From DTKD01 sp964494345 (lineage in GTDB: Bacteria > Armatimonadota > UBA5829), in NCBI GenBank assembly GCA_964494345.1, contig CAZBSI010000002.1, positions 372,001-436,000 of the forward strand: DNA of 64,000 nt, given 5' to 3'. Made by a program: the position numbers and the translations under genes. This document shows positions 50,162 through 58,810 of the stretch, piece by piece. How positions within the stretch are numbered: the first letter of the stretch is position 1; each line of letters opens with the position of its first letter. The notes under the pieces are model-generated. The model saw only the letters and a program-made list of their open reading frames with translations, was not told the origin of the DNA and made no database searches.

Positions 50162-51019
50162 TTATCGCACGATCATCGTCCCGATCCCCGTGTCGGTGAA
50201 GATCTCCATAAGAAGCGAGTGCTGCTTGGTTCCGTCGACTATGTGGGTGCGGGATACGCCGCCTTCGAGAGCGGTAATACACGCCTCGACTTTCGGGATC
50301 ATCCCGGAGCCGATCTTGCCCTCCCGAATCATTTTACTCGCATCGGTAATATTAAGTTCAGAGATGAACGTCGATTCATCGCCGTAAGAGCCATAAATCC
50401 CCGGCACATCGGTCATCATAATCAGCTTCTCAGCCCCGACTCTGGCGGCGATTGCCCCGGCGATATGATCCGCATTGACGTTGAAGCTCTCCCCGTTCGG
50501 CCCAATCGCGACGGAGGATATCACAGGAATGTATCCGTGCTGCAGCAAATCGAGCAAAATATCCGGGTTAATCTCAGTGACTTTACCGACAAAACCGAGG
50601 TCGACTTCGCCGTCAGCTTTTTCTGCCACGATGAGGTTGGCGTCTTTACCGCTGAGGCCGATAGCCTGCGCGCCCTCGCCGTTGATAAGGGAGACAATGC
50701 CCTTGTTGGTCTTACCCGCCAGCACCATCTCCACTATTTCCATAGTCTCCGCATCGGTGACTCTCAGGCCGTTGACGAACTCCGGCTCCTTGCCCATCTT
50801 TTTCATAAGAGAGCTGATCTCCGGGCCGCCGCCGTGGACGAGAATCGGCCGCATCCCGACGCAGTGCATCAGTACCAAGTCGCGGGCGACTCCTTTTTTG
50901 AGGTCCTCGTCTATCATCGCGTTGCCGCCGTATTTTATGACGACGATCTTGCCGGAATAGGCCTGTATATATGGAAGCGCCTGGACGAGTATCCCCGCTT
51001 CTTCGCGTGTATAATTCAT
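50162..51019 (-). CDS. argB: Acetylglutamate kinase
   Basis: 285 residues. VVIKYGGNAMIDE (phosphate loop Lys), HGGGPEISSLMKK, RVTDAETMEIVEMVLAGKTNKGIV, and VNADHIAGAIAARVGAEKLIMMTDVPGI are all standard; the last part binds ATP. The N-terminal helix (NYTREEAGILVQALPYIQAYSGK) is of the longer form found in arginine-inhibited hexameric kinases. ATG 51019 (GGAGGGT upstream) is chosen over the extension to 51166. It starts the arg operon, divergent from gcvT; argC and argJ are not here. Confidence 0.95.
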   Translation of the reverse strand: MNYTREEAGILVQALPYIQAYSGKIVVIKYGGNAMIDEDLKKGVARDLVLMHCVGMRPILVHGGGPEISSLMKKMGKEPEFVNGLRVTDAETMEIVEMVLAGKTNKGIVSLINGEGAQAIGLSGKDANLIVAEKADGEVDLGFVGKVTEINPDILLDLLQHGYIPVISSVAIGPNGESFNVNADHIAGAIAARVGAEKLIMMTDVPGIYGSYGDESTFISELNITDASKMIREGKIGSGMIPKVEACITALEGGVSRTHIVDGTKQHSLLMEIFTDTGIGTMIVR

Positions 51020-51220
51020 TTGGTGTGTCACCCTCCAGTGGACTATGGACATGACATGGTATAAACCTCGGCAATGCGCGTCAAGTTTGTTTTGAGCGGG
51101 CCGGTTTCTGGTAACGCTGAAAAAGACCGGGCTGGGCAGGTGTGGTGCGCTCCTGCTTGACAGCAATACGGCTGCGATGTAACGTATATGGCGTTATAAA
51201 TAGTAGCAATCAGCCTTGAG

Positions 51221-52312
51221 ATGGGTAGAAAAATGAGAACACCACTTTATGAGGATCACGTCAAACGCGGCGCGCGAATGACCGAGTATGCGGGTTGGGA
51301 TATGCCGCTGCAATATGCCGGCATAGCCCACGAAGTCGAGGTAGTGCGGTCTAAAGTGGGGTTGTTTGATATATCCCACATGGGCGAGTTCGCCGTCACA
51401 GGGCCGAACGCGCTGGCCCTGCTTCAATATGTCACCACCAACGACGTCTCTGCTCTTCAAATCGGCCGGGCTCAGTACAGCCTGCTTTGTAATGACAACG
51501 GCGGGGTGATAGATGATCTCATAGTCTATCGACTCGCTGAGCAGGAATATCTGCTGATCGTGAACGCGGCCAACGAGAAGAAAGATTTTGAGTGGATATC
51601 GACGCACAACTCGTTCGGCGCGGGGTTGGTGAATCAATCAGAGCAGACTGCTCTTATCGCTGTGCAGGGGCCCGATGCCGAATGCACTTTGCAGAATGTG
51701 GCCGAAGTAGATGTTAAGACCATCTCCAGGTTTCAGATCGAGCTGACCCAGATAGCGGGGCATTGGTGCCGCATCGCACGGACGGGCTATACAGGCGAGG
51801 ACGGTTTTGAGGTTCTGGTGGCTGTCGACGAGTGCGCCGATGTCTGGAACGCGCTAATGATAGCCGGCGAGGAGTTCGACGTGGAGCCGATTGGCCTTGG
51901 CGCAAGAGATGTTCTGAGGCTGGAAGCGGGGTTGCCGCTGTATGGCTGCGAGCTGACTGGCGAGACCACCCCGGTCGAGGCGCGGCTGATGTGGGTGGTG
52001 AAACCGAACAAGGGAGACTTTATCGGCAAAGAAGCGATTTTGCATGCAAAAGAAGCCGGAGTATCCCGCAAGCTCGGTGGTCTGGAGGCTGTAGACCGGT
52101 GCATTCCCAGGCACGGATGCGATGTGCTGAGCGACGAGAAAGTCGTCGGAGTTATCTCCAGCGGCACTTTTTCTCCAACCCTTGGCAAGGGAATCGCTAT
52201 GGCTTATCTCGACGAATCGGTCAGCGCGGTCGGCGCCGAAGTGCAAATAAAGACAGGCAGCCGAACCTGCACATGCAAGGTCGTCTCGATGCCGTTTTAT
52301 AAACGTAAGTAA
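51221..52312 (+). CDS. gcvT: Glycine cleavage system T protein (aminomethyltransferase)
   Basis: 363 residues. RTPLYEDHVKRGARMTEYAGWDMPLQYAGIAHEVEVVRSKVGLFDISHMGEF is the standard opening; YTGEDGFEV, GLGARDVLRLEAGLPLYGCEL (Asp of folate site) and the C-terminal GVISSGTFSPTLGKGIAMAYL complete the fold. It passes the methylene from H protein to tetrahydrofolate, freeing ammonia. ATG 51233 is an alternative start. It heads the gcvT-gcvH-gcvPA-gcvPB operon. No glycine riboswitch motif was recognised in the 200 bases upstream. Confidence 0.95.
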   Translation: MGRKMRTPLYEDHVKRGARMTEYAGWDMPLQYAGIAHEVEVVRSKVGLFDISHMGEFAVTGPNALALLQYVTTNDVSALQIGRAQYSLLCNDNGGVIDDLIVYRLAEQEYLLIVNAANEKKDFEWISTHNSFGAGLVNQSEQTALIAVQGPDAECTLQNVAEVDVKTISRFQIELTQIAGHWCRIARTGYTGEDGFEVLVAVDECADVWNALMIAGEEFDVEPIGLGARDVLRLEAGLPLYGCELTGETTPVEARLMWVVKPNKGDFIGKEAILHAKEAGVSRKLGGLEAVDRCIPRHGCDVLSDEKVVGVISSGTFSPTLGKGIAMAYLDESVSAVGAEVQIKTGSRTCTCKVVSMPFYKRK

Positions 52313-52345
52313 GCTTTAAAATATCGAAATATAAAGAGGGCAGCA

Positions 52346-52726
52346 ATGAATCCTGGCAACTACAAATACTCCAGCACGCACGAATGGGTTGGCGCGGAGG
52401 GCGACGTCGCGACGCTCGGTATCACCGACTATGCGCAGTCTGAGCTTGGTGAGATAGTCTTTGTCGAGCTTCCGGATGTGGGTATCAGCTTCGATAAGGG
52501 TGACGTCTTCGGCACGGTGGAATCCTATAAAACGGTCTCCGATCTCGTGATTCCTGTTTCCGGAGAGGTGGTCGAGATCAATTCCGCGCTTGTCGACGCC
52601 CCCGAACTGGTCAACGACAGTCCCTATGAAAAGGGTTGGATGATCAAAGTTAAGATGACAAACTCCGGGGAACTCGACGACCTTATGACAGCAGAACAGT
52701 ACGAAAACGCGCCGAAGGAGCACTGA
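52346..52726 (+). CDS. gcvH: Glycine cleavage system H protein
   Basis: 126 residues. The lipoyl domain has YSSTHEWVGAEGDVATLGITDYAQSELGEIVFVELPDVG and the lipoyl-lysine site GTVESYKTVSDL (Lys63 or so), with Tyr in place of the more usual Val before Lys. GEVVEINSALVDAPELVNDSPYEKGWMIKV ends the fold. It carries the aminomethyl group between P, T and L proteins. It lies 33 bases after gcvT; the ribosome site is AGAGGGCA. Confidence 0.95.
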   Translation: MNPGNYKYSSTHEWVGAEGDVATLGITDYAQSELGEIVFVELPDVGISFDKGDVFGTVESYKTVSDLVIPVSGEVVEINSALVDAPELVNDSPYEKGWMIKVKMTNSGELDDLMTAEQYENAPKEH

Positions 52727-52727
52727 C

Positions 52728-54062
52728 TTGCCATACATACCCAACACCGATGACGACCAGCGCAGGATGCTGGAATCTGCCGGCGCGTCTTGCATAGAAG
52801 AACTCTTCGAGCAGATCCCGGCAGAAGTGCGGCCGCGCGGGGAAATCGACCTGCCTCAGCCGATGAGCGAGATCGAACTGCGCCGGCATTTCGGGCAGCT
52901 TGCTCAAAATAATACTTCCACCGAGCAATTTCCCTGCTTCTTAGGCGCTGGGATTTACGACCACTATATCCCATCCACAGTAGGGGCTGTGATTGGCCGG
53001 TCGGAGTTTTATACTTCCTATACACCGTATCAGCCTGAGATCAGCCAGGGGACTTTGCAGTCAATATTCGAGTTCCAAACCCTGATCTGCCAGTTGACCG
53101 GGATGGAAGTGGCCAATGCGTCCCTTTACGACGGCGCAACGGCGGTCGCTGAGGCGGCGATTATGGCATCCAGCGTCACAAAGCGACCGAAATGGCTGGT
53201 GTCGGGGTGCGCCAATCCGGCCTATCGGCAGACTCTGCGAACCTACGCCTGGGCTGCTGGCTATGAATTGGTCGAGGCGCCGCGGGCGAACGCTACCTCG
53301 GATTTGTCTAAACTGGATAATTGCATCGACGAAAACACGGCCTGTGTGATCGTCCAAAACCCGAACTTCTTCGGCTCTATCGAGGATCTGGGCCAGATAG
53401 AATCGCTGGCGCACGGCAAAGGCGCGCTGCTGGTTGTGTCATTTGACCCGGTCTCGCTGGGCCTGTTGAAGCCGCCAGGAGAGTATAACGCGGATATCGC
53501 GGTCGGCGAGGGTCAGTCGCTCGGGCTGCCGATGGCTTATGGCGGGCCGCTGTTGGGGCTATTCGCCTGCAAGCAGGAGTATATGCGGCAGATGCCCGGC
53601 AGGATCGTCGGCGCCACTACCGACACCGAGGGCGAACTTGGATACGTGCTGACAATCCAGACCCGTGAACAGCACATCCGTCGCGAGAAGGCTACTTCAA
53701 ATATCTGCACCAATCAGGGCCTTTGCGCGCTGGCGGCGACGGTTTATTTGTCTACTCTCGGCAAAACAGGGCTGCGACAGGTGGCTGAGTTGTGCGCGCA
53801 CAAGTCCCATTATCTAGCCGAGCGCATCGGTCAAATTGACGGCTATGAAGTGGTCTCTGATACTCCATTTTTCAAGGAATTCGTGGTCAAGTGTCCTGCG
53901 CCGGTTGCTGAGATTAACGGCAAGCTGCGCGAGGCTGGTTTAATCGGTGGGCTGGATTTGGGGAGATTTTACCCGGAGCTTGCCGATCACATGCTTCTCT
54001 GCGTTACCGAGAAACGGACACGCGAGGAGATGGACGCGCTGGCGGAGGGGTTGAAACAATGA
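52728..54062 (+). CDS. gcvPA: Glycine decarboxylase subunit 1 (GcvPA)
   Basis: 444 residues. It is the N-terminal half of a split P protein: MPYIPNTDDDQRRMLESAG opening, GAGIYDHYIPSTVGAVIGRSEFYTSYTPYQPEISQGTLQSIFEFQT, and RREKATSNICTNQGLCALAATVYLS. This subunit lacks the PLP lysine. It starts at TTG one base after the gcvH stop, and overlaps gcvPB by four bases. Confidence 0.95.
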   Translation: MPYIPNTDDDQRRMLESAGASCIEELFEQIPAEVRPRGEIDLPQPMSEIELRRHFGQLAQNNTSTEQFPCFLGAGIYDHYIPSTVGAVIGRSEFYTSYTPYQPEISQGTLQSIFEFQTLICQLTGMEVANASLYDGATAVAEAAIMASSVTKRPKWLVSGCANPAYRQTLRTYAWAAGYELVEAPRANATSDLSKLDNCIDENTACVIVQNPNFFGSIEDLGQIESLAHGKGALLVVSFDPVSLGLLKPPGEYNADIAVGEGQSLGLPMAYGGPLLGLFACKQEYMRQMPGRIVGATTDTEGELGYVLTIQTREQHIRREKATSNICTNQGLCALAATVYLSTLGKTGLRQVAELCAHKSHYLAERIGQIDGYEVVSDTPFFKEFVVKCPAPVAEINGKLREAGLIGGLDLGRFYPELADHMLLCVTEKRTREEMDALAEGLKQ

Positions 54063-55513
54063 GCGTAGATAAGACGATTTTTGAATATAGCTCACCGGGC
54101 AGAATCGGCGTCAGCCTGCCTGAATCCGACGTGCCGGCAGCCGATCTAAATACACTTTTAGGCCCAGCTAATCTGCGCACCGAGCTTCCACTGCCGGAGC
54201 CTGGTCGGACTGACGTGATTCGGCATTTCACCCGACTTTCCATTGCCAACTACAGCGTGGACCGCGGGTTTTATCCCCTTGGCTCCTGCACGATGAAATA
54301 TAACCCAAAGATAAACGAGGAACTCGCCTCGCTGCCTAGGTTCGCCAATATGCACCCATATCAGGACGAGTCTCTGGCGCAGGGGACGCTTGCGGCGATG
54401 TATGCGACACAGGAGTATATCAAGGCCATAACCGGTTTTGACGCTGTGACACTGCAACCTGCGGCCGGGGCGCAGGGGGAATATACCGCGATGATGGTCT
54501 TCAAGCGGCATCACGAAAAGACCGGGCAGGGGCACAGGCATATCGTCATAGTGCCGGATTCCTCCCACGGCACCAACCCGGCCACTGCGGCGCGGTGTGG
54601 TTATGGCATTGTTAAGATCAATTCCGGTTCTGATGGTCGTGTTGACCTTAATGCGCTTCGCGAGGCGCTCAACGACGAGGTCGCGGCGGTTATGTTGACC
54701 AACCCCAACACACTCGGCCTGTTCGAGTCGCAGATAGCCGAGATTTGCGCTATGGTGCACGATGCTGGCGCGCTGATCTACTGCGACGGAGCGAATATGA
54801 ACGCGGTTATGGGCTGGTATCGACCGGCGGACAGCGGCTTCGACGCGATGCACTTGAATCTGCACAAAACGTTCTCCACCCCTCACGGCGGCGGCGGACC
54901 GGGAGCCGGGCCGGTGGCTGTTAAGGATTATCTTGCGCCATATCTGCCCGTTCCAAACGTCGCATTTGCAGATGGCCGATACTATCTGGACTACAACCGA
55001 CCGGATTCCATAGGGCAGGTTCACGGGTTCTACGGCAACACAGCAATCGTGCTGCGTGCCTGTATATATATTCTGACTATGGGCGCCAGGGGTCTCAAGC
55101 AGGCCAGCGACAACGCGGTTCTTAACGCAAATTATCTTCTCAGCAAGCTCAACAGGGCGTATGAGGTGCCGTTTAACGGCCGGTGTATGCACGAGTTTGT
55201 GGCCTCTGCGTCAAAACAGAAGGCGCTCGGCGTCAAGGCGCTGGATGTGGCAAAGCGGCTGATCGACTTCGGCTATCACCCGCCCACGATCTATTTCCCG
55301 TTGATAGTCGCCGAAGCGCTGATGATAGAGCCAACCGAGACCGAGAGCATAGAAACTCTCGACGAGTTCATAGAGGCGATGCTGACGATAGCAAACGAGG
55401 CGGAAACCAACCCCGAAATCTTACAATCCGCCCCCCACAACACGCCAGTGCGACGCCTCGACGAAGCCACAGCCGCCAGAAAACCGGTATTAAAGTACGG
55501 AGACGGCGGGTAG
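54059..55513 (+). CDS. gcvPB: Glycine decarboxylase subunit 2 (GcvPB, PLP-bearing)
   Basis: 484 residues. FYPLGSCTMKYNPKINE, QPAAGAQGEYTAMMVFKRHH, PDSSHGTNPATAARCGY, and the PLP-lysine motif MHLNLHKTFSTPHGGGGPGAGPV are intact; FYGNTAIVLRACIYILTMGARG and YHPPTIYFPLIVAEALMIEPTETES follow. With GcvPA it decarboxylates glycine and loads the H protein. It ends the gcv operon; the L protein is not linked. Confidence 0.96.
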   Translation: MSVDKTIFEYSSPGRIGVSLPESDVPAADLNTLLGPANLRTELPLPEPGRTDVIRHFTRLSIANYSVDRGFYPLGSCTMKYNPKINEELASLPRFANMHPYQDESLAQGTLAAMYATQEYIKAITGFDAVTLQPAAGAQGEYTAMMVFKRHHEKTGQGHRHIVIVPDSSHGTNPATAARCGYGIVKINSGSDGRVDLNALREALNDEVAAVMLTNPNTLGLFESQIAEICAMVHDAGALIYCDGANMNAVMGWYRPADSGFDAMHLNLHKTFSTPHGGGGPGAGPVAVKDYLAPYLPVPNVAFADGRYYLDYNRPDSIGQVHGFYGNTAIVLRACIYILTMGARGLKQASDNAVLNANYLLSKLNRAYEVPFNGRCMHEFVASASKQKALGVKALDVAKRLIDFGYHPPTIYFPLIVAEALMIEPTETESIETLDEFIEAMLTIANEAETNPEILQSAPHNTPVRRLDEATAARKPVLKYGDGG

Positions 55514-55880
55514 GGGTTTCGGTTGTCGGTTATCGGTTATCGGTTGACGGTTATCGGTTGTCGGTTCCTAAACCCTGTCATTTCGAGCGCCCGGCCTGCA
55601 ATTCCGAGCAATTAATGTCATTTCGAGCGCAGCGAGAAATCTGCTTTTTCGGTTGGCGGTTGTCGGTTATTGGTTGAAAACAGATCGGTGGCGATCTCCG
55701 AATCGCCACCGCAAGACAGGTCATACGGCGCTCTCAACATTAGTCATCCTGCGCGAAGTCGCAGGATCACATCACAAGACCTGCGCTTTCGTGGATTCCG
55801 CAGCTACGTTGTTTCGGGTCCCGAAACAAAAAAACACAGCTATAGGGTGGATGAACAGATGAGAGGGACGGTGAGGCGGA
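55514..55880. repeat. Dense repeat block after the gcv operon, with a hairpin
   Basis: Contains heptads CGGTTGT/CGGTTAT (55519-55567 and 55653-55672), partial and full GTCATTTCGAGC...GCGAG repeats (the full one 55617-55649), a GGTGGCGATCT...GCCACC palindrome (55687-55710), a GTCATCCTGCGCGAAGTCGC repeat (55743-55770) and the palindrome TTGTTTCGGG-T-CCCGAAACAA (55809-55829), which marks the left edge of the Rhs region. Confidence 0.82.
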
Positions 55881-56114
55881 ATGAACATGAAAGAACCCCT
55901 TGTTCTGGTGGGTGAGTTCGTACTTCTCCTGTGTGTTGTTACCGGGCTTGGTCGTTTTTGTTATGACCTGTGGGTCCATTGGCACAGCTTAAGAGAGGGA
56001 GTGCCGACTGCAATGGAGTATGCAGGACTGTGGATTATCCTGTTTGCAGTCCTCGCGTTTGTGCAGCTTCTGGTGATTTCTTATCTGCTGGACAGGTTTC
56101 AACGTCGACGGTGA
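55881..56114 (+). CDS. Small two-helix membrane protein, unknown
   Basis: 77 residues with two predicted membrane helices (about 8-26 and 46-68), a WVHWHSLREGVPTAMEY connector and a basic end (DRFQRRR). GAGGCGG precedes the ATG. No family is recognised. It lies at the left end of the Rhs-type region. Confidence 0.6.
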   Translation: MNMKEPLVLVGEFVLLLCVVTGLGRFCYDLWVHWHSLREGVPTAMEYAGLWIILFAVLAFVQLLVISYLLDRFQRRR

Positions 56115-56267
56115 AACGATTGCGGTAAAATGATCCAGATTGTTCCGTACCGTTGTTGGTTGCTTAGCGAATATGACTATATATCTTGATGGCACTTCGG
56201 TTGTAGGCCAGAGAGGTAACCTATGGCTGATAGATACGACTCTGAAGGCTCGAACTGAGACCGCACT

Positions 56268-56732
56268 ATGGTAGGGGTAACATTGTACGTTATCGTCTCG
56301 CTCGTTCTTGTGGCTTCCTGTACGCTGGTAATCTGGTGCAATAGAAAGAGGGAAGGGAAGAACAGATGGCGGCGCATGGTTTGGACTGCTGTGGTATTGG
56401 CGATTCCTTTGTCCCCTTACTGTCTTGTTGAGGTCCAAACGAGGCTTATTGCTCCTTCCATGACAGTACCTGTCCAATGTGAGGCAACCAAGATCGGCAT
56501 AAATAGGATCGTCATGATGAAGGTAGTAAGGATTTGGCCGGGGTGGGTAAGAGTCTACATTATAGGAACAGGCAGCATACAATCGAGATGTTATTCTGGT
56601 GAACTCCTGGATTTCACCCGCTCACAACAGACGTGGAGATTCAACGGTCATTGGAGTACTGTTTGGTCTGATTGCGGGAGTGCCGATGGAAATGTTTTTC
56701 CTCCTTATGCTGCTGAGGGTGACTTCCCTTGA
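56268..56732 (+). CDS. Membrane protein, 3' end frameshifted
   Basis: The frame from 56268 gives 154 residues: two membrane helices (about 3-23 and 38-56), then a beta-rich part (KVVRIWPGWVRVYIIGTG...CYSGELLDF). After about 56610 the product loses character, whereas the frame one base off reads GDSTVIGVLFGLIAGVPMEMFFLLMLLRV, a clear membrane helix, and stays open to 56805. A single-base indel between about 56600 and 56645 would join them into a three-helix protein. No family is recognised. Confidence 0.55.
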   Translation: MVGVTLYVIVSLVLVASCTLVIWCNRKREGKNRWRRMVWTAVVLAIPLSPYCLVEVQTRLIAPSMTVPVQCEATKIGINRIVMMKVVRIWPGWVRVYIIGTGSIQSRCYSGELLDFTRSQQTWRFNGHWSTVWSDCGSADGNVFPPYAAEGDFP

Positions 56733-56744
56733 TTATGACATCCG

Positions 56745-56770
56745 TTGTTTCGGAAAACCCCGAAACAACA
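56745..56770. repeat. Hairpin of the TGTTTCGG family, left edge of Rhs tip 1
   Basis: Perfect GTTGTTTCGG / CCGAAACAAC inverted repeat, 10-base arms, 6-base loop. It directly precedes the first Rhs fragment and is shared in sequence with the palindromes at 55809 and 60004. Confidence 0.7.
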
Positions 56771-57488
56771 GAACAACATCATTGCATGGTATACTCCGGG
56801 CATAAGCCAGAGCAGGCTTGAAGGCGCTGTTTGGAACACGTATTATTACCACTGCGATGGACAGGGGACTACCCGTGAGCTGACTGACTCTCTACAGAGA
56901 TTGACCGATGCTTATGCCTACAACGCATATGGTGAAGATTTGGGCGAGCTTCGCGATCAGAGTGACCCGGCGAAACCGGTCAATCCGCTACGCTATGTCG
57001 GCAAGGAGGGATACTATACCGATATTGACACCGGACTGATGCTGCTTGGAGCTAGATATTATGACCCACTGATAGGAAGGTTCATCACACAGGATTCGTC
57101 AAGGGATGGGGCGAACCGGTATGAGTATGCGGGGAATAATCCGGTTAACGCGGTAGACCCGACGGGGTTGTTTACCAAAAAAGACAAATATACATTCTAT
57201 GCAGCATGGTGGTTTGGTAGGGGAGCCTCAGCGGGGGGCTTGAAGATCAAGATGAAAGATGTGAATTTTGGGGATCATGACTATTTAAGCTGCGAATCGC
57301 CCGTTCGTAAACAGCTAAAAGATGCGTATACACCTCGAACTATCTCTATCGATGAGGATTATAGTTACAGTTTTAGTGGGGGGCTACCAGAAGCTGCAAT
57401 ATTGGGATCTGTTAAGCTACACCTGAAAGGTACACTATGGGTAAATCGTGGCAGATGGGCTTTTAGATGCTCGTGGACTGAAAGGTGA
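56745..57488 (+). CDS. Rhs core fragment with C-terminal toxin-like tip (pair 1)
   Basis: 247 residues. From about residue 30 it is the Rhs repeat-associated core: YYYHCDGQGTTRELTDS, YAYNAYGED, PLRYVGKEGYYTDIDTGLMLLGARYYDPLIGRFITQDSSRDGANRYEYAGNNPVNAVDPTGL, including the DPTGL end at which full Rhs proteins release their tip. The variable tip follows (~145-247). There is no room for the thousand-residue Rhs shell, so it is an orphan tip. The tip is homologous to that of the second copy (TPRTI...SYSFSGGLPEA..LGSVKLHLKGTL). After its stop another frame continues to 57609 and overlaps the next ATG, so the 3' end is probably frameshifted. No ribosome site is seen. Confidence 0.7.
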   Translation: MFRKTPKQQNNIIAWYTPGISQSRLEGAVWNTYYYHCDGQGTTRELTDSLQRLTDAYAYNAYGEDLGELRDQSDPAKPVNPLRYVGKEGYYTDIDTGLMLLGARYYDPLIGRFITQDSSRDGANRYEYAGNNPVNAVDPTGLFTKKDKYTFYAAWWFGRGASAGGLKIKMKDVNFGDHDYLSCESPVRKQLKDAYTPRTISIDEDYSYSFSGGLPEAAILGSVKLHLKGTLWVNRGRWAFRCSWTER

Positions 57489-57605
57489 ATTGGCTGTTAG
57501 AGGAGGAGTTGCACTAGGTCGGCTGCATCCGGGAGTCTCAAAGGATTATCACATTTCTAGCGACTTGATGCCGATGTATCGTGAATCACCTAGGTGGAGT
57601 GCGAG

Positions 57606-58013
57606 ATGATAATGAAATCAAACATACTGAATAAGGGTCTCAAGATAATACTAGCAGTAGTTGTTCTGGTGACCGCCAACTTATTATATGATGACTGGCC
57701 TTTTCTTTTCTTGCCAGATAGGCCCTTAACTTCCAAGGAAGCAGAAAAAGTCTGCATAGGAATGCTTCATAATTATGACAGGGCCAAACTCCAAAGAATA
57801 CTGGTTAAGCGCGGTAAGGAGTTGCCGGGCAATACGCCCACTTGGGAGTTTTATTATGTAACCCCTGAAGATCCCGAATATGTTCATTCGCTAGTGTGGT
57901 ATGAACACGGACGCTCAAGGGACCATTTTATTGAGTCGCTTGATGGGTTTGAAGCGACACATGGCCCAATTATTAATCATATGCCTAACCATAGAAAAAA
58001 GAAGACCGAGTGA
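57606..58013 (+). CDS. Putative membrane-anchored immunity protein (pair 1)
   Basis: 135 residues from ATG 57606, preceded by AGGTGGAG. One membrane helix (about 11-27) then a soluble domain starting PDRPLTSKEAEKVCIGMLHNYDRAKLQ. The DRPL...EKVC.G.L..Y stretch is shared with the protein at 58807 after Rhs tip 2. The ATG overlaps TGA of the frame continuing tip 1 (ATGA), the coupling typical of toxin-immunity pairs. No known immunity family is recognised. The role is inferred from place and paralogy. Confidence 0.6.
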   Translation: MIMKSNILNKGLKIILAVVVLVTANLLYDDWPFLFLPDRPLTSKEAEKVCIGMLHNYDRAKLQRILVKRGKELPGNTPTWEFYYVTPEDPEYVHSLVWYEHGRSRDHFIESLDGFEATHGPIINHMPNHRKKKTE

Positions 58014-58810
58014 TGTCTATAAAGCATAGCGTAACAATCTGGCGCATGAGGGCACGGCACAGCAGCCGTATCAGTATGTGGGACAACTCGGATACTACAC
58101 GGAAGCCGCTACGGGCTGGACCTGCTAGGGTGCGTTACTATGACCCCGATATTGGGCGGTTTATTACCCAGGATCCGATTGGGGATGGGGCGAACTGGTA
58201 CGTTTATGCGGACAATAACCCTGTGAATGCCGTGGATCCGACGGGGCTTTATAGTTGGCTCTATGCCTATAAGATGTTCGCTGCGTGGGAGGGAGGCAAT
58301 CGAAAAACACTATGGCTTAACTGGAACCAGATTGGGAATTTCGACAGCAGTAGCATTGCTTCGCACTCAAGCAGAGTGTCTCATGAGTTGCAGAACCCGA
58401 CTCCACGAACCGTAACGATCTATGACACGGTTTCATATGCGTTCCCTAGCGGCACGCCCGAGGCTTGGACTCTCGGCAACGTTACGTTGAAAATGCACGG
58501 CGAACTGAGTATCGACAAGGCTGGAAGCTGGGTATTCTGGGGCAATGTCAAGCTTGTTGATTACTTCGACTTTGACCCTGACAAGACGGGGGGAAAGGCA
58601 ACTAGGGGAACTCGTGGCGAGCGGGCTGTTCGGGCCGCAGACTGGTATGGCGCCCACGTTTGTCGACCAATGAACAAACTCTGGGGTTTTCTCAATTCAG
58701 ATTGGGGCAACATGAAGTGGAAAGACCCAGGCCTTGGTTACCCTGTCAAGACTCGCGACGCGCTAGGTTTCATGAATCAGGGTGAGCTGAGCCAATGGAG
58801 GAGCAGGTGA
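58010..58810 (+). CDS. Rhs core fragment with C-terminal toxin-like tip (pair 2)
   Basis: The reading frame from 58010 gives 266 residues, but only from about residue 40 is it Rhs: VRYYDPDIGRFITQDPIGDGANWYVYADNNPVNAVDPTGLYSW. Just upstream the other frames read PYQYVGQLGYYTEAATG and GLDLLG, the normal preceding Rhs core, so two single-base losses in G runs (about 58108-58133) break the frame. The tip (~80-266) contains TPRTVTIYDTVSYAFPSGTPEAWTLGNVTLKMHGEL, homologous to tip 1, plus a longer C-terminus with ERAVRAADWYGAHVCRPMNKLW. Activity is unknown. It ends in a GTGA overlap with the immunity-like gene. Confidence 0.68.
   Translation: MMSIKHSVTIWRMRARHSSRISMWDNSDTTRKPLRAGPARVRYYDPDIGRFITQDPIGDGANWYVYADNNPVNAVDPTGLYSWLYAYKMFAAWEGGNRKTLWLNWNQIGNFDSSSIASHSSRVSHELQNPTPRTVTIYDTVSYAFPSGTPEAWTLGNVTLKMHGELSIDKAGSWVFWGNVKLVDYFDFDPDKTGGKATRGTRGERAVRAADWYGAHVCRPMNKLWGFLNSDWGNMKWKDPGLGYPVKTRDALGFMNQGELSQWRSR

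Noticed and set aside
51020..51220. Possible glycine riboswitch before gcvT
   Set aside because: The gap between argB and gcvT has no recognisable tandem glycine aptamer motif. TTGACA at 51157 has no good -10 partner at 16-18 bases.
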